DNA from: Nocardioides sp. 503
GTDB taxonomy: Bacteria; Actinomycetota; Actinomycetes; Propionibacteriales; Nocardioidaceae
Direction: 5' to 3'
Assembly (NCBI RefSeq): GCF_004522095.1
Contig: NZ_SPUI01000004.1
Coordinates: forward strand, 434,001 to 498,000
DNA length: 64,000 bases
The notes under the pieces were generated by a model that saw nothing but the letters and a program-made list of their open reading frames with translations, did no database searches and had not been told where the DNA came from. Shown here one piece after another: positions 50,659 through 58,835 of this stretch. Numbering within the stretch: the first letter of the stretch is position 1; each line of letters opens with the position of its first letter. The translations under genes and the position numbers were made by a program.

Positions 50659-51750
50659 ATGAAGTTCAACTCACGTCCCGCCGTAGCACTGGTCAGCCTG
50701 TCGCTGGCCGCCGTCGCCCTGGCGGGCTGCAGCGAGGAAGCCTCCGGAGGAGGCAACGACGAAGCCGGCAGCTCGGGTGCGTGCAAGCCCGCCGACGTCA
50801 AGCTCGTCGGTCAGGTCCGCAACGAGTCCAACCCCTACGAGGCCGCCTGGCTCGACGGCGGCGACGCCTTCGCGAAGTCGGTCGACCTGAGCCAGGAGCG
50901 GCTCACCTACGACGGCGACTCCACCAAGCAGCAGGAGCAGGTCAGCCAGCTCCTCGCCGGTGACACCGAGTGCCTGGTCATGAACATCCTGCCCAACGGC
51001 GACTCCGACACCCCGCCGATCGTGGAGCAGGCCCAGGAGGCCGGCGCCTACCTCGTCACGCAGTGGAACAAGCCGGCCGACCTCAACGTCGCCGACTACG
51101 ACCACTGGGTCAGCCACATCACCTACAACGGCGTGGAGTCCGGCAAGCAGATCGGCGACGCGCTCTCCGAGGCGATCGGCGGCTCGGGTGGCATCATCGC
51201 CCTGCAGGGCATCCTCGACACCGGCGCGGCCAAGGACCGTTTCGCCGGCCTGGAGGAGTCGCTGGCCGCCAACCCCGACGTGAAGCTGCTCGACGAGCAG
51301 ACCGCGAACTTCTCGCGCCAGGAGGCCCTGGAGGTGACCAAGACGCTGCTCACCAAGCACGGTGACGACGTCAAGGGCATCTGGGCCGCCAACGACGACA
51401 TGGCCCTCGGTGCCCTCGAGGCGCTCAAGCAGGCCGGCAAGGAGGGCGAGGTGGCCGTCGTCGGCATCGACGCCGTCCCCGACGCCCTCACCGCCATCGA
51501 GGACGGCTCCATGACCGCGACCGTCTCCAGCGACGGCCCGTGGCAGGGCGGCATCGGCCTGGCCATCGGCTACTGCGTCGCCACCGGCGAGCTCTCCATG
51601 GACGACGTCGCCGACGAGGACCGCGCCTGGTTCGCCGAGCAGTTCCTCATCGAGAAGGACAACGTCGCCGAGTTCATGACGCCCGCGACCGACGAGGCCG
51701 ACTTCGACTGCGACAACGTCTTCAGCCGGTCGCAGGGCGCGATCTCGTGA
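50659..51750 (+). CDS. Sugar ABC transporter substrate-binding lipoprotein
   Basis: The 363-residue protein has a lipoprotein signal with lipobox LAGC (Cys24), then a periplasmic-binding domain of the ribose-binding type (VKLVGQVRNESNPYEAAWLDGG, QLLAGDTECLVMNI, GIIALQGILDTGAAKDRFAGL, GIWAANDDMALGALEAL, VAVVGIDAVPDALTAI). GAGGAACG precedes the ATG. It is the first transporter gene, 111 nt after kduD, and overlaps the permease by 4 nt. The ligand is probably a uronate, oligouronide or sugar from the same polysaccharide. Confidence 0.92.
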   Translation: MKFNSRPAVALVSLSLAAVALAGCSEEASGGGNDEAGSSGACKPADVKLVGQVRNESNPYEAAWLDGGDAFAKSVDLSQERLTYDGDSTKQQEQVSQLLAGDTECLVMNILPNGDSDTPPIVEQAQEAGAYLVTQWNKPADLNVADYDHWVSHITYNGVESGKQIGDALSEAIGGSGGIIALQGILDTGAAKDRFAGLEESLAANPDVKLLDEQTANFSRQEALEVTKTLLTKHGDDVKGIWAANDDMALGALEALKQAGKEGEVAVVGIDAVPDALTAIEDGSMTATVSSDGPWQGGIGLAIGYCVATGELSMDDVADEDRAWFAEQFLIEKDNVAEFMTPATDEADFDCDNVFSRSQGAIS

Positions 51751-52760
51751 CCCTGACATCCCCCGCCGAGCACGTCGACACCGTCGTGGCGCGCCCCCAG
51801 CCTCGGCGGGGGGTGTCGTTCCGGGACGCCGGTCCTCCGATCGCACTGGTCGTCATCTTCCTGGCCTTCTCGGTCCTGAGCGACGACTTCCGTACCTTCA
51901 CCAACGTCCAGAACATCATGGACACGGCCGCGGTCCTCGCGGTCGTCACCTGCGGCATCACGTTCGTCCTGATGATGGGGTCGATCGACCTCTCCGCACC
52001 CGGTCTCATTGGCGCCTCCGCGATCACGGTGGCGCTGCTGGTGGCCAACAACCGCAACGGCAACGACCTGGGACTGCTGGGGGTCCTGGTCGCCGTCCTC
52101 GTGGCGGCGGCCCTCGGCTGCCTGAGCGGGCTGGCGCTGGTGCTGCTCAAGGTGCCGTCGTTCATGACGACCCTGGGCGTCTCCGCCGTCGGCCTCGGAC
52201 TGGCCACCCTGATGTTCAACGGCGTGCAGCCCAACATCACCGACGAGATGCTCAAGAGCTGGGCCATCGACCGGCTCCTCGGCTTCTCCTACCTCACCTG
52301 GATCGCCGCGGCCTGCATCCTCGTGGGCTGGCTGGTCCAGCGCTACTCGCGCCTGGGTCGCTACGCCTACGCGATCGGCGGCGCCGAGGAGGTGCTCTCC
52401 CTCTCGGGCATCAGCGTGAAGCCCTACAAGGTGGCCGTCTTCACCATGGCCGGCGCCTTCTACGGGCTGGCCGGCGTCATGGTGACCAGCCAGCTCGGCG
52501 CCGGCCTGGTCCAGGCCGGCCAGGGCCTCGACTTCAAAGCCATCACCGCGGCCGTCGTCGGCGGCACGCTGCTGACGGGCGGTCGGGGCGGTGTCCTGCA
52601 CTCCACCGTCGGCGTCCTGCTCGTGGTCGTGCTGACCAACGGCCTGGTGCAGGTCGGCGTCAGCCCCTACTGGCAGGGCGGCGTCCAGGGCCTCATCGTC
52701 GTCGCCGCGGTCGCCGCGGCCGTCCTCCCGCAACGTCGAAGGAACCAGGTGGTCAAGTGA
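51747..52760 (+). CDS. Sugar ABC transporter permease (first subunit)
   Basis: The 337-residue membrane protein belongs to the BPD_transp_2 (RbsC-like) family, with about eight to ten hydrophobic segments. Family markers are VLAVVTCGITFVLMMGSIDLSAPGL, the KVPSFMTTLGV segment and the AVVGGTLLTGGRGGVLHSTVGVLL coupling region. The GTG start overlaps the binding-protein stop. It pairs with a second, different permease two genes on. Confidence 0.92.
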   Translation: MTLTSPAEHVDTVVARPQPRRGVSFRDAGPPIALVVIFLAFSVLSDDFRTFTNVQNIMDTAAVLAVVTCGITFVLMMGSIDLSAPGLIGASAITVALLVANNRNGNDLGLLGVLVAVLVAAALGCLSGLALVLLKVPSFMTTLGVSAVGLGLATLMFNGVQPNITDEMLKSWAIDRLLGFSYLTWIAAACILVGWLVQRYSRLGRYAYAIGGAEEVLSLSGISVKPYKVAVFTMAGAFYGLAGVMVTSQLGAGLVQAGQGLDFKAITAAVVGGTLLTGGRGGVLHSTVGVLLVVVLTNGLVQVGVSPYWQGGVQGLIVVAAVAAAVLPQRRRNQVVK

Positions 52761-54316
52761 GCATCGATCTCCAGCAGGAGCAGACGGTCTCGGAGCCGGC
52801 CCCCGTGCCGGCCCTCGAGGTCCGCGGCCTGGTCAAGCACTACCCCGGGGTCAAGGCGCTCGACGGCGTCGACCTGGTCGTCCGCCAGCACGAGGTGCTC
52901 GGTCTCGCGGGCGAGAACGGCGCCGGCAAGTCCACGCTGCTCAAGGCGCTGGTCGGCCTGGTGCGTCCCGACGCCGGCGAGATCTACGTCCGCGGCGAGC
53001 GGGTCCGGATGCGCAGCGTCGTGGAGGCCGCCGAGAACGGCATCGGCATGGTCTTCCAGGAGCAGTCGCTGGTGCCCAACCTCACCGCCGCCGAGAACAT
53101 CGTGCTCGGCTCGGAGGGCCCGGCCGTCCGCCGGGGCGTCTACCGCTGGGAGACCATGCGCAAGATGGCCCAGGAGCAGCTCGACAAGATCGGCTCCGAC
53201 ATCAACCCCCTGGCCCGCACCGACTCGCTCTCCTTCGCCGACCGGCAGATGGTGGAGATCGCCAAGCTCCTCCGCATCGAGCAGCGCAGCCAGCACCCGC
53301 CGGTGATCATCCTCGACGAGCCCACCTCGGTGCTGGAGTCGAAGGAGATCGAGACCCTCTTCGCCCAGGTACGCCGCCTGCGCGAGTTCGCGTCCGTGGT
53401 CTTCGTGTCCCACCGCCTCGACGAGGTCCTCGACGTGTGCGACCGCGTGAGCGTGCTGCGCGGCGGCCAGTCGGTCGGCGAGCTGCCGACCGCTGGCGCC
53501 GTCCCGGCCGAGCTGCACCGGATGATGATCGGGTCCACCGGCTCCGACGACCACTACCACGGTGGCGGCGCGCAGCCGGCCGACCGCAGCGAGCCGCTCC
53601 TGAGCGTGCGTGGCATGTCCGGCGCGACGTTCCGCGACGTCGACCTCGACGTCGCCCCCGGCGAGATCGTCGGCATCGTCGGCGTCCACGGCTCGGGCCG
53701 CGAGGACGTGTGCCGGGCGCTGTTCGGCGCCGAGCCCACGACCGCCGGCGAGGTGACCCTGGACGGCAAGAGGCTCGACCTGTCCGGCACCCGCGCGGCC
53801 TGCGCCGCCGGCATCGGCTACGTGCCGGCCGAGCGCAAGACCGAGGGCATGGTGGGGCCGATGTCGGTCGCCGACAACATGGTCCTGACCAAGCAGGGCG
53901 CCCGCTGCACCGGACCCCTGGTCTCCCCGCGCAAGCAGGCGACGCTGGTGGACCGGTGGATCGACCGCCTCTCGATCCGCACGCCGCACCGCGGCACCGC
54001 GATCCAGCGGCTCTCCGGCGGCAACCAGCAGAAGGTCGTGCTCGCGCGCTGGCTGATCGCCGGCGACATCAAGCTGCTGCTGCTCGACCACCCCACGCGC
54101 GGCCTGGACATCGGGGCGCGCTCGGAGGTCTACCGGCTCATGCGTGAGCTCGCCGGCAACGGCGTCGCCACCGTCCTGCTCGCCGACAGCCTCGAGGAGG
54201 CCATCGGCATGTCCGACCGGATCGTCGTCATGAGCGACGGCCGGGTCACCCAGCACATCGACTGTCCCGCCGGCGCCAAGCCGACGCCGCTCGACCTCGT
54301 CAAGGAGATGGTCTGA
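52757..54316 (+). CDS. Sugar ABC transporter ATP-binding protein (RbsA-like, two domains)
   Basis: The 519-residue protein has two nucleotide-binding domains. The first has Walker A GENGAGKST, a degenerate signature LSFADRQMVEIAK and Walker B VIILDEPTSVL. The second has a degenerate Walker A (GVHGSGRED), as usual in RbsA, and a good LSGGNQQKVVLARWL. However, its Walker B reads LLLLDHPTRGLD, with His replacing the catalytic Glu. GTG overlaps the permease stop; the second permease begins one base after this stop. Confidence 0.93.
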   Translation: MSIDLQQEQTVSEPAPVPALEVRGLVKHYPGVKALDGVDLVVRQHEVLGLAGENGAGKSTLLKALVGLVRPDAGEIYVRGERVRMRSVVEAAENGIGMVFQEQSLVPNLTAAENIVLGSEGPAVRRGVYRWETMRKMAQEQLDKIGSDINPLARTDSLSFADRQMVEIAKLLRIEQRSQHPPVIILDEPTSVLESKEIETLFAQVRRLREFASVVFVSHRLDEVLDVCDRVSVLRGGQSVGELPTAGAVPAELHRMMIGSTGSDDHYHGGGAQPADRSEPLLSVRGMSGATFRDVDLDVAPGEIVGIVGVHGSGREDVCRALFGAEPTTAGEVTLDGKRLDLSGTRAACAAGIGYVPAERKTEGMVGPMSVADNMVLTKQGARCTGPLVSPRKQATLVDRWIDRLSIRTPHRGTAIQRLSGGNQQKVVLARWLIAGDIKLLLLDHPTRGLDIGARSEVYRLMRELAGNGVATVLLADSLEEAIGMSDRIVVMSDGRVTQHIDCPAGAKPTPLDLVKEMV

Positions 54317-54317
54317 C

Positions 54318-55316
54318 GTGTCCACCCCCGTGCTGGCCACCCCGGCCGCCGACGTCGGCCACGCCGACAAGAGCGGCCCGACCCTGGGGCAGCGGCTGAC
54401 GTCGTTCATGCCGCTGATCGCCCTGGTGGCGCTGCTGGCCGCCCTGTCGATCGCCGACCCCGACTTCCTGACGCAGCGCAGCCTCACCGCGGTCGTCCGC
54501 ACGTCGGCGCCGCTGGTCGTGCTCGCCGTCGGTGCGACCCTGGTCGTGCTGTGCGGGGGCATCGACCTCTCGATCGCCGCCCTGACCTCGCTGTCCACCG
54601 TGTTCTTCGCGCTGTGGCTCCCGGACCTGGGCGGGCTCACCACGCTCGCCGTCATCGCGGCCACCGCCTGCATCGGGGCGGTGCAGGGCCTCACCCATGT
54701 CGTCCTGCGGATCCCGTCGTTCATCGTGACGCTCGGCGGCATGAGCATCTTCTCCGCGGTCGCGCTCGTGATCTCCGACGCCGGACCGGTGCGGATCACC
54801 GACCGGGCCGCCACCGAGTGGCTCACCCTGTACGTCGGCGGCTACGTGCCCATGGCGTTCGCCGTCGCCGTCGTGGTGGTGGCCGCGATCGCGCTGGTCC
54901 TGCGGCTGACGCCGATCCAGAGCTGGATCACCGCCACTGGCTACTCCGAGCCGGCGGCCCGGCTGGCCGGCACGCCGGTCGACCTGGTCAAGGTCGCGGC
55001 GTTCACGGTCTCCGGCGCCTGCGCCGGCCTGGCCTCGGTGATGCTCGTGTCGCGCAACTTCAGCGGCAGCCCGACCATGGCCGACAACCTCCTGCTGCCC
55101 GCCGTCGCGGCCATCGTCGTCGGCGGCACCGCGATCACCGGTGGCCACGGCAGCGTCTGGCGCTCGCTGGTGGGCGCCCTCGTCATCACCCTGCTCCGCG
55201 TCGGCCTGCCCATCGTGGGGGTGCCGTCGGCCTGGGAGCAGATCCTCTACGGCGCGATCATCGTCGCCGCCGTCGCCCTGACCCTCGACCGCTCCAAGGT
55301 GCTGATCATCAAGTAG
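54318..55316 (+). CDS. Sugar ABC transporter permease (second subunit)
   Basis: The 332-residue RbsC-like permease differs clearly from the first one. It shows PLVVLAVGATLVVLCGGIDLSIAALTS, RIPSFIVTLGGMSIFS, a region VGGTAITGGHGSVWRSLVGALVITLL and about ten membrane segments. Two distinct permeases with one fused ATPase is the layout of rhamnose and Lsr-type transporters. The gene uses GTG and ends 62 nt before the dehydrogenase start. Confidence 0.92.
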   Translation: MSTPVLATPAADVGHADKSGPTLGQRLTSFMPLIALVALLAALSIADPDFLTQRSLTAVVRTSAPLVVLAVGATLVVLCGGIDLSIAALTSLSTVFFALWLPDLGGLTTLAVIAATACIGAVQGLTHVVLRIPSFIVTLGGMSIFSAVALVISDAGPVRITDRAATEWLTLYVGGYVPMAFAVAVVVVAAIALVLRLTPIQSWITATGYSEPAARLAGTPVDLVKVAAFTVSGACAGLASVMLVSRNFSGSPTMADNLLLPAVAAIVVGGTAITGGHGSVWRSLVGALVITLLRVGLPIVGVPSAWEQILYGAIIVAAVALTLDRSKVLIIK

Positions 55317-55378
55317 CCCGCTCCCCACGCCCCCTCGCACCCGCACCCGCACACGCACACGCCCTCAGGAAGGCCACC

Positions 55379-56866
55379 ATGCCGAACGACCAGCTCCTCC
55401 CGAACGTCCGCTCGTTCCTGTCCTCGCCCAAGCAGCTCCTCATCGACGGGGAGTGGGTCGACGCCAAGGACGGCAAGACCTTCGCGACCGTCAACCCCGC
55501 CACGGAGGAGGTGCTCGTCCAGGTCGCCCAGGCCTCCGCCGTCGACATCGACCGCGCCGTCGTGGCGGCCCGCACCGCCTTCGAGTCCCCGTCGGCGTGG
55601 TCCAAGTTCACCCCGCGCGACCGCTCCCACCTGCTGTGGCGCATCGGCGACCTGATCGACGCGCAGGCCGAGGAGTTCGCGCAGCTGGAGTCCCTCGACA
55701 ACGGCAAGAGCCTCGAGGCCGCCCGCGGCGACGTCGGGGTCGCGGCCGAGCTGTTCCGCTACTTCGCGGGCTGGGCCACCAAGATGGAGGGCACCACCAT
55801 CCCGATGTCGGTGCCGGGCCGTGAGTTCCACGCCTACACCCGCCGCGAGGCGATCGGCGTCGTCGCCGGCATCGTCCCCTGGAACTTCCCGCTGACCATG
55901 GCGGCGTTCAAGATCGTCCCCGCCATCACCGCGGGCAACACCGTGATCCTCAAGCCGGCCGAGCAGACCCCGCTCACCGCCCTGCGCCTGGGCCAGCTGC
56001 TGCTGGAGGCCGGCGTCCCCGCCGGCGTCGTCAACGTCGTGCCGGGCTTCGGTGACGCCGGAGCCGCGCTGGTCGACCACCACGACGTCGACAAGGTCGC
56101 CTTCACCGGCAGCACGGAGGTCGGCAAGAAGATCGCCGCCGGCGCGTCCAAGAACCTCAAGAAGGTCTCGCTGGAGCTCGGCGGCAAGGCGCCCAACATC
56201 ATCTTCGCCGACGCCGACCTCGACGCCGCGATCGCCGGCGCCGCGCTGGCCGGCTTCTTCAACGAGGGCCAGTGCTGCGTCAACGGCTCGCGCCTCTACG
56301 TCCAGCGCGAGGTCTTCGACCAGGTCATCGAGGGCGTGGCCGCCGCGGCCCGGGCCATCACCGTGGGCGACGGGTTCGACCCGAACACCACGATGGGCCC
56401 GCTCGTCTCGCAGGAGCAGCACGAGAAGGTCATCGGCTACGTCCGCGGCGCCGTCGCCGACGGGGCGACCCTCGCCGCCGGCAGCAGCGACCCCGCCAAG
56501 GACCAGGGCTACTTCTTCGCGCCCACCCTCATCACCGACGTCACCGAGCAGATGGCCATCCAGACCGACGAGATCTTCGGCCCGGTCATCACCGCGATCC
56601 CGTTCGACACCGAGGACGAGGTCGTCGCGGCCGCCAACAACACCGTCTACGGCCTGGCGGCCGGCGTCTGGTCGAAGGACCTGGGCACCGCCCACCGGGT
56701 CGGCTCCAAGCTCCGCGCCGGCACGGTGTGGCTCAACACCTGGCACGCCGACGACGTCACCCTGCCTCGCGGTGGCTTCAAGCAGTCCGGCTGGGGCCGC
56801 GAGCTCGGGTCGTTCGGCCTGGACGACTACACCGAGCTCAAGACCGTCATCGCCGAGCTCCGGTGA
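55379..56866 (+). CDS. Aldehyde dehydrogenase family protein
   Basis: This is a 495-residue NAD(P)-dependent dehydrogenase of the classical ALDH fold: GIVPWNFPLTMAAFKIVPAI, KPAEQTPLTAL, FTGSTEVGKKI, the general-base Glu in LELGGKAPNI, the catalytic Cys in EGQCCVNGSR, and EIFGPV. AGGAAGG precedes the ATG. It sits inside the KDG operon and overlaps the aldolase by 4 nt, yet the KduI-KduD-KdgK-Eda route needs no aldehyde dehydrogenase. It may oxidise an aldehyde from a companion sugar or from the secreted oxidase. Confidence 0.92.
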   Translation: MPNDQLLPNVRSFLSSPKQLLIDGEWVDAKDGKTFATVNPATEEVLVQVAQASAVDIDRAVVAARTAFESPSAWSKFTPRDRSHLLWRIGDLIDAQAEEFAQLESLDNGKSLEAARGDVGVAAELFRYFAGWATKMEGTTIPMSVPGREFHAYTRREAIGVVAGIVPWNFPLTMAAFKIVPAITAGNTVILKPAEQTPLTALRLGQLLLEAGVPAGVVNVVPGFGDAGAALVDHHDVDKVAFTGSTEVGKKIAAGASKNLKKVSLELGGKAPNIIFADADLDAAIAGAALAGFFNEGQCCVNGSRLYVQREVFDQVIEGVAAAARAITVGDGFDPNTTMGPLVSQEQHEKVIGYVRGAVADGATLAAGSSDPAKDQGYFFAPTLITDVTEQMAIQTDEIFGPVITAIPFDTEDEVVAAANNTVYGLAAGVWSKDLGTAHRVGSKLRAGTVWLNTWHADDVTLPRGGFKQSGWGRELGSFGLDDYTELKTVIAELR

Positions 56867-57513
56867 CGGCTCCCGACGTGCTGGGGACCCACCGGGTCGT
56901 CCCGGTGGTGGTCCTCGACGACGCCGGCAAGGCCGACGAGCTCGCCGCGGCGCTGGTCGCCGGCGGGCTCCCGGTCGCGGAGGTCACCTTCCGCACGCCG
57001 GGCGCCGCCGCCGTGCTGGGCCGCATGGCGGCCCACGACGAGGTGCTCGTCGGCGCCGGGACGGTCATCACCGCCGACCAGGTCGACCAGGCCCACCAGG
57101 CGGGGGCGCGGTTCGTGGTCTCGCCGGGCCTGAGCGCTGCCGTGGTGCGCCGCTGCCAGCAGCTCGACCTGCCGGTCTTCCCGGGCGTCAGCACCGCCTC
57201 CGAGATCATCGCGGCCCTCGACCTGGGCCTCGACACCGTCAAGTTCTTCCCGGCCGAGGCCTACGGCGGCCTGGGCACCGTCAAGGCGCTGTCCGCGGCG
57301 TTCCCGCAGGTGCGGTTCGTCCCGACGGGCGGCATCACCGCGCAGAGCGCACCGGCCTACCTCGCCCACCCCGCGGTGCGCGCCGTCGGCGGCAGCTGGA
57401 TGGTCGCACCGGCCCTGCTCGCCGCGGGGGAGTGGGACCAGGTGGCCGCCCTGTCGGCGGACGCCGTACGCCTCACCGCCCCCACCCCCGACCTGCAAGG
57501 AGCGTCGTCATGA
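56863..57513 (+). CDS. eda: 2-dehydro-3-deoxy-phosphogluconate (KDPG) aldolase
   Basis: Eda cleaves KDPG into pyruvate and glyceraldehyde-3-phosphate. The 216-residue protein has RVVPVVVLDDAGKADELA, LPVAEVTFRTPGAA (Glu), VGAGTVIT, VSPGLSAAVVRRC, FPGVSTASEI, the Schiff-base Lys in DTVKFFPAEAYGG and FVPTGGI. GTG overlaps the dehydrogenase stop and the end overlaps the kinase start (ATGA). Confidence 0.95.
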   Translation: MTAPDVLGTHRVVPVVVLDDAGKADELAAALVAGGLPVAEVTFRTPGAAAVLGRMAAHDEVLVGAGTVITADQVDQAHQAGARFVVSPGLSAAVVRRCQQLDLPVFPGVSTASEIIAALDLGLDTVKFFPAEAYGGLGTVKALSAAFPQVRFVPTGGITAQSAPAYLAHPAVRAVGGSWMVAPALLAAGEWDQVAALSADAVRLTAPTPDLQGASS

Positions 57514-58607
57514 TCGAGACCCGTCCCGCCGCCGAGTGCGAGCTCGACATCGTCGCGCTGGGGGAGGTGATGCTGCGGCTGGACCCGGGGGAGAGCCGCG
57601 TGCGCACCGCCCGCCGGTTCGAGGCCTGGGAGGGCGGCGGGGAGTACAACGTCGCCCGCGGCATGCGCAAGGTCTTCGGGCTGCGCGCCGGGGTCGTGAC
57701 CGCGCTCGCGGACAACGAGGTCGGCCGCCTGGTCGAGAACCTCATCATGCAGGGGGGCGTGGACACCTCGCTCATCCGCTGGGAGAAGTACGACGGCATC
57801 GGCCGGACCGTGCGCAACGGGCTGAACTTCACCGAGCGCGGCTTCGGCGTCCGCGGGGCGCTCGGCGTCTCCGACCGGGCCAACACCGCGATCAGCCAGC
57901 TGGCCCCGGGCGCGGTGGACTGGGACGACCTGTTCGGCCGCCGCGGCGTCCGCTGGCTGCACACCGGCGGGATCTTCGCCGGGCTGTCCGAGAGCGCCGC
58001 CCTCGTCGCCGAGGAGGCGATGTCGGCCGCGCAGCGCCACGGCACCGTCGTGTCGTTCGACCTGAACTACCGCCCCAGCCTGTGGGCCGGCATCGGGGGC
58101 AGCGACTACGCCCGCGACGTCAACACCCGGCTGGCGAGCCACGTCGACGTGATGATCGGCAACGAGGAGGACTTCACCGCCTCGCTCGGGTTCGACGTCG
58201 AGCACGTCGACGAGCACCTGCGGACCCTGCCCATCGACAGCTTCGCCGCCATGGTGAGCACGGTCGCGGAGAAGATGCCGTGGCTGTCCGCGGTCGCCAC
58301 GACCCTGCGCACGGTCCACTCCGCCAGCGACAACGACTGGCAGGCGATCGCGTGGTCGCCGGAGACCGGGGTCCTGACGTCCACGGCCCGCGACCACCTG
58401 GCCATCCTCGACCGGGTGGGTGGCGGTGACGGCTTCGCGTCCGGGCTGGTCTACGGCCTGCTCTCCGGCGAGGACCTCCAGGAGTGCCTCGAGCTCGGTG
58501 CCGCCCACGGCGCCCTGGCCATGACGACGCCCGGAGACACCTCGATGGTCACGCGCGAGGAGGTCCGCTCGCTGGCCTCCGGCGGCAGCGCCCGGGTCCG
58601 CCGCTAA
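57510..58607 (+). CDS. kdgK: 2-dehydro-3-deoxygluconokinase (KDG kinase, PfkB family)
   Basis: KdgK phosphorylates KDG to KDPG. The 365-residue PfkB-type kinase has the N-terminal glycine motif EAWEGGGEYNVARGM, VVSFDLNYRPSLWAG, IGNEEDF and the anion-hole/catalytic region DRVGGGDGFASGLVYGLL, where GGGD replaces the common GAGD, as in some KDG kinases. It starts at the ATGA overlap with eda and is the last gene before a very strong terminator. Confidence 0.93.
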   Translation: MIETRPAAECELDIVALGEVMLRLDPGESRVRTARRFEAWEGGGEYNVARGMRKVFGLRAGVVTALADNEVGRLVENLIMQGGVDTSLIRWEKYDGIGRTVRNGLNFTERGFGVRGALGVSDRANTAISQLAPGAVDWDDLFGRRGVRWLHTGGIFAGLSESAALVAEEAMSAAQRHGTVVSFDLNYRPSLWAGIGGSDYARDVNTRLASHVDVMIGNEEDFTASLGFDVEHVDEHLRTLPIDSFAAMVSTVAEKMPWLSAVATTLRTVHSASDNDWQAIAWSPETGVLTSTARDHLAILDRVGGGDGFASGLVYGLLSGEDLQECLELGAAHGALAMTTPGDTSMVTREEVRSLASGGSARVRR

Positions 58608-58623
58608 GCAGCTGCTCCACCCG

Positions 58624-58677
58624 CGACCCCACGACCCGGGTCCCGTCCTCCTCGGCGGGACCCGGGACGTGGGGTCG
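58624..58677 (+). terminator. Very strong hairpin ending the KDG operon
   Basis: Two 22-nt arms starting CGACCCCACG pair at 21 of 22 positions around a 10-nt loop, 16 nt after the kdgK stop. TTGCC follows. It should separate the operon from the downstream secreted-protein gene. Confidence 0.85.
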
Positions 58678-58683
58678 TTGCCA

Positions 58684-58699
58684 GTTCACACATGTGGAC
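58684..58699. promoter_or_regulatory. IclR-type box 1 upstream of the secreted oxidase gene
   Basis: GTTCACA-CA-TGTGGAC is a nearly perfect palindrome of the same form as the kdu box at 48932. It lies upstream of the -35 at 58737. Confidence 0.6.
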
Positions 58700-58713
58700 G
58701 AAGATCATAAATA

Positions 58714-58729
58714 GTTCACAAATCTGTAT
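58714..58729. promoter_or_regulatory. IclR-type box 2 upstream of the secreted oxidase gene
   Basis: GTTCACA-AA-TCTGTAT keeps the left half-site and a weak right half. It begins 30 bp (three turns) after box 1 and ends 7 bp before the -35. Confidence 0.5.
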
Positions 58730-58736
58730 CAAGTTC

Positions 58737-58765
58737 TTGACTCTGTGTGACCGTGGTCATAGCGT
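58737..58765 (+). promoter_or_regulatory. Promoter of the ThuA/oxidase gene
   Basis: TTGACT and TAGCGT are 17 nt apart, with GGTCA just before the -10, as in the kdu promoter at 48898. The predicted 5' leader is about 65 nt. Confidence 0.65.
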
Positions 58766-58835
58766 CGGGCCACCGTGAGCGTCGGCTGCCGACGCTCCGG
58801 TGCCGCAGAGCCCAAGCCAAGCCAAGGGATCCCAG

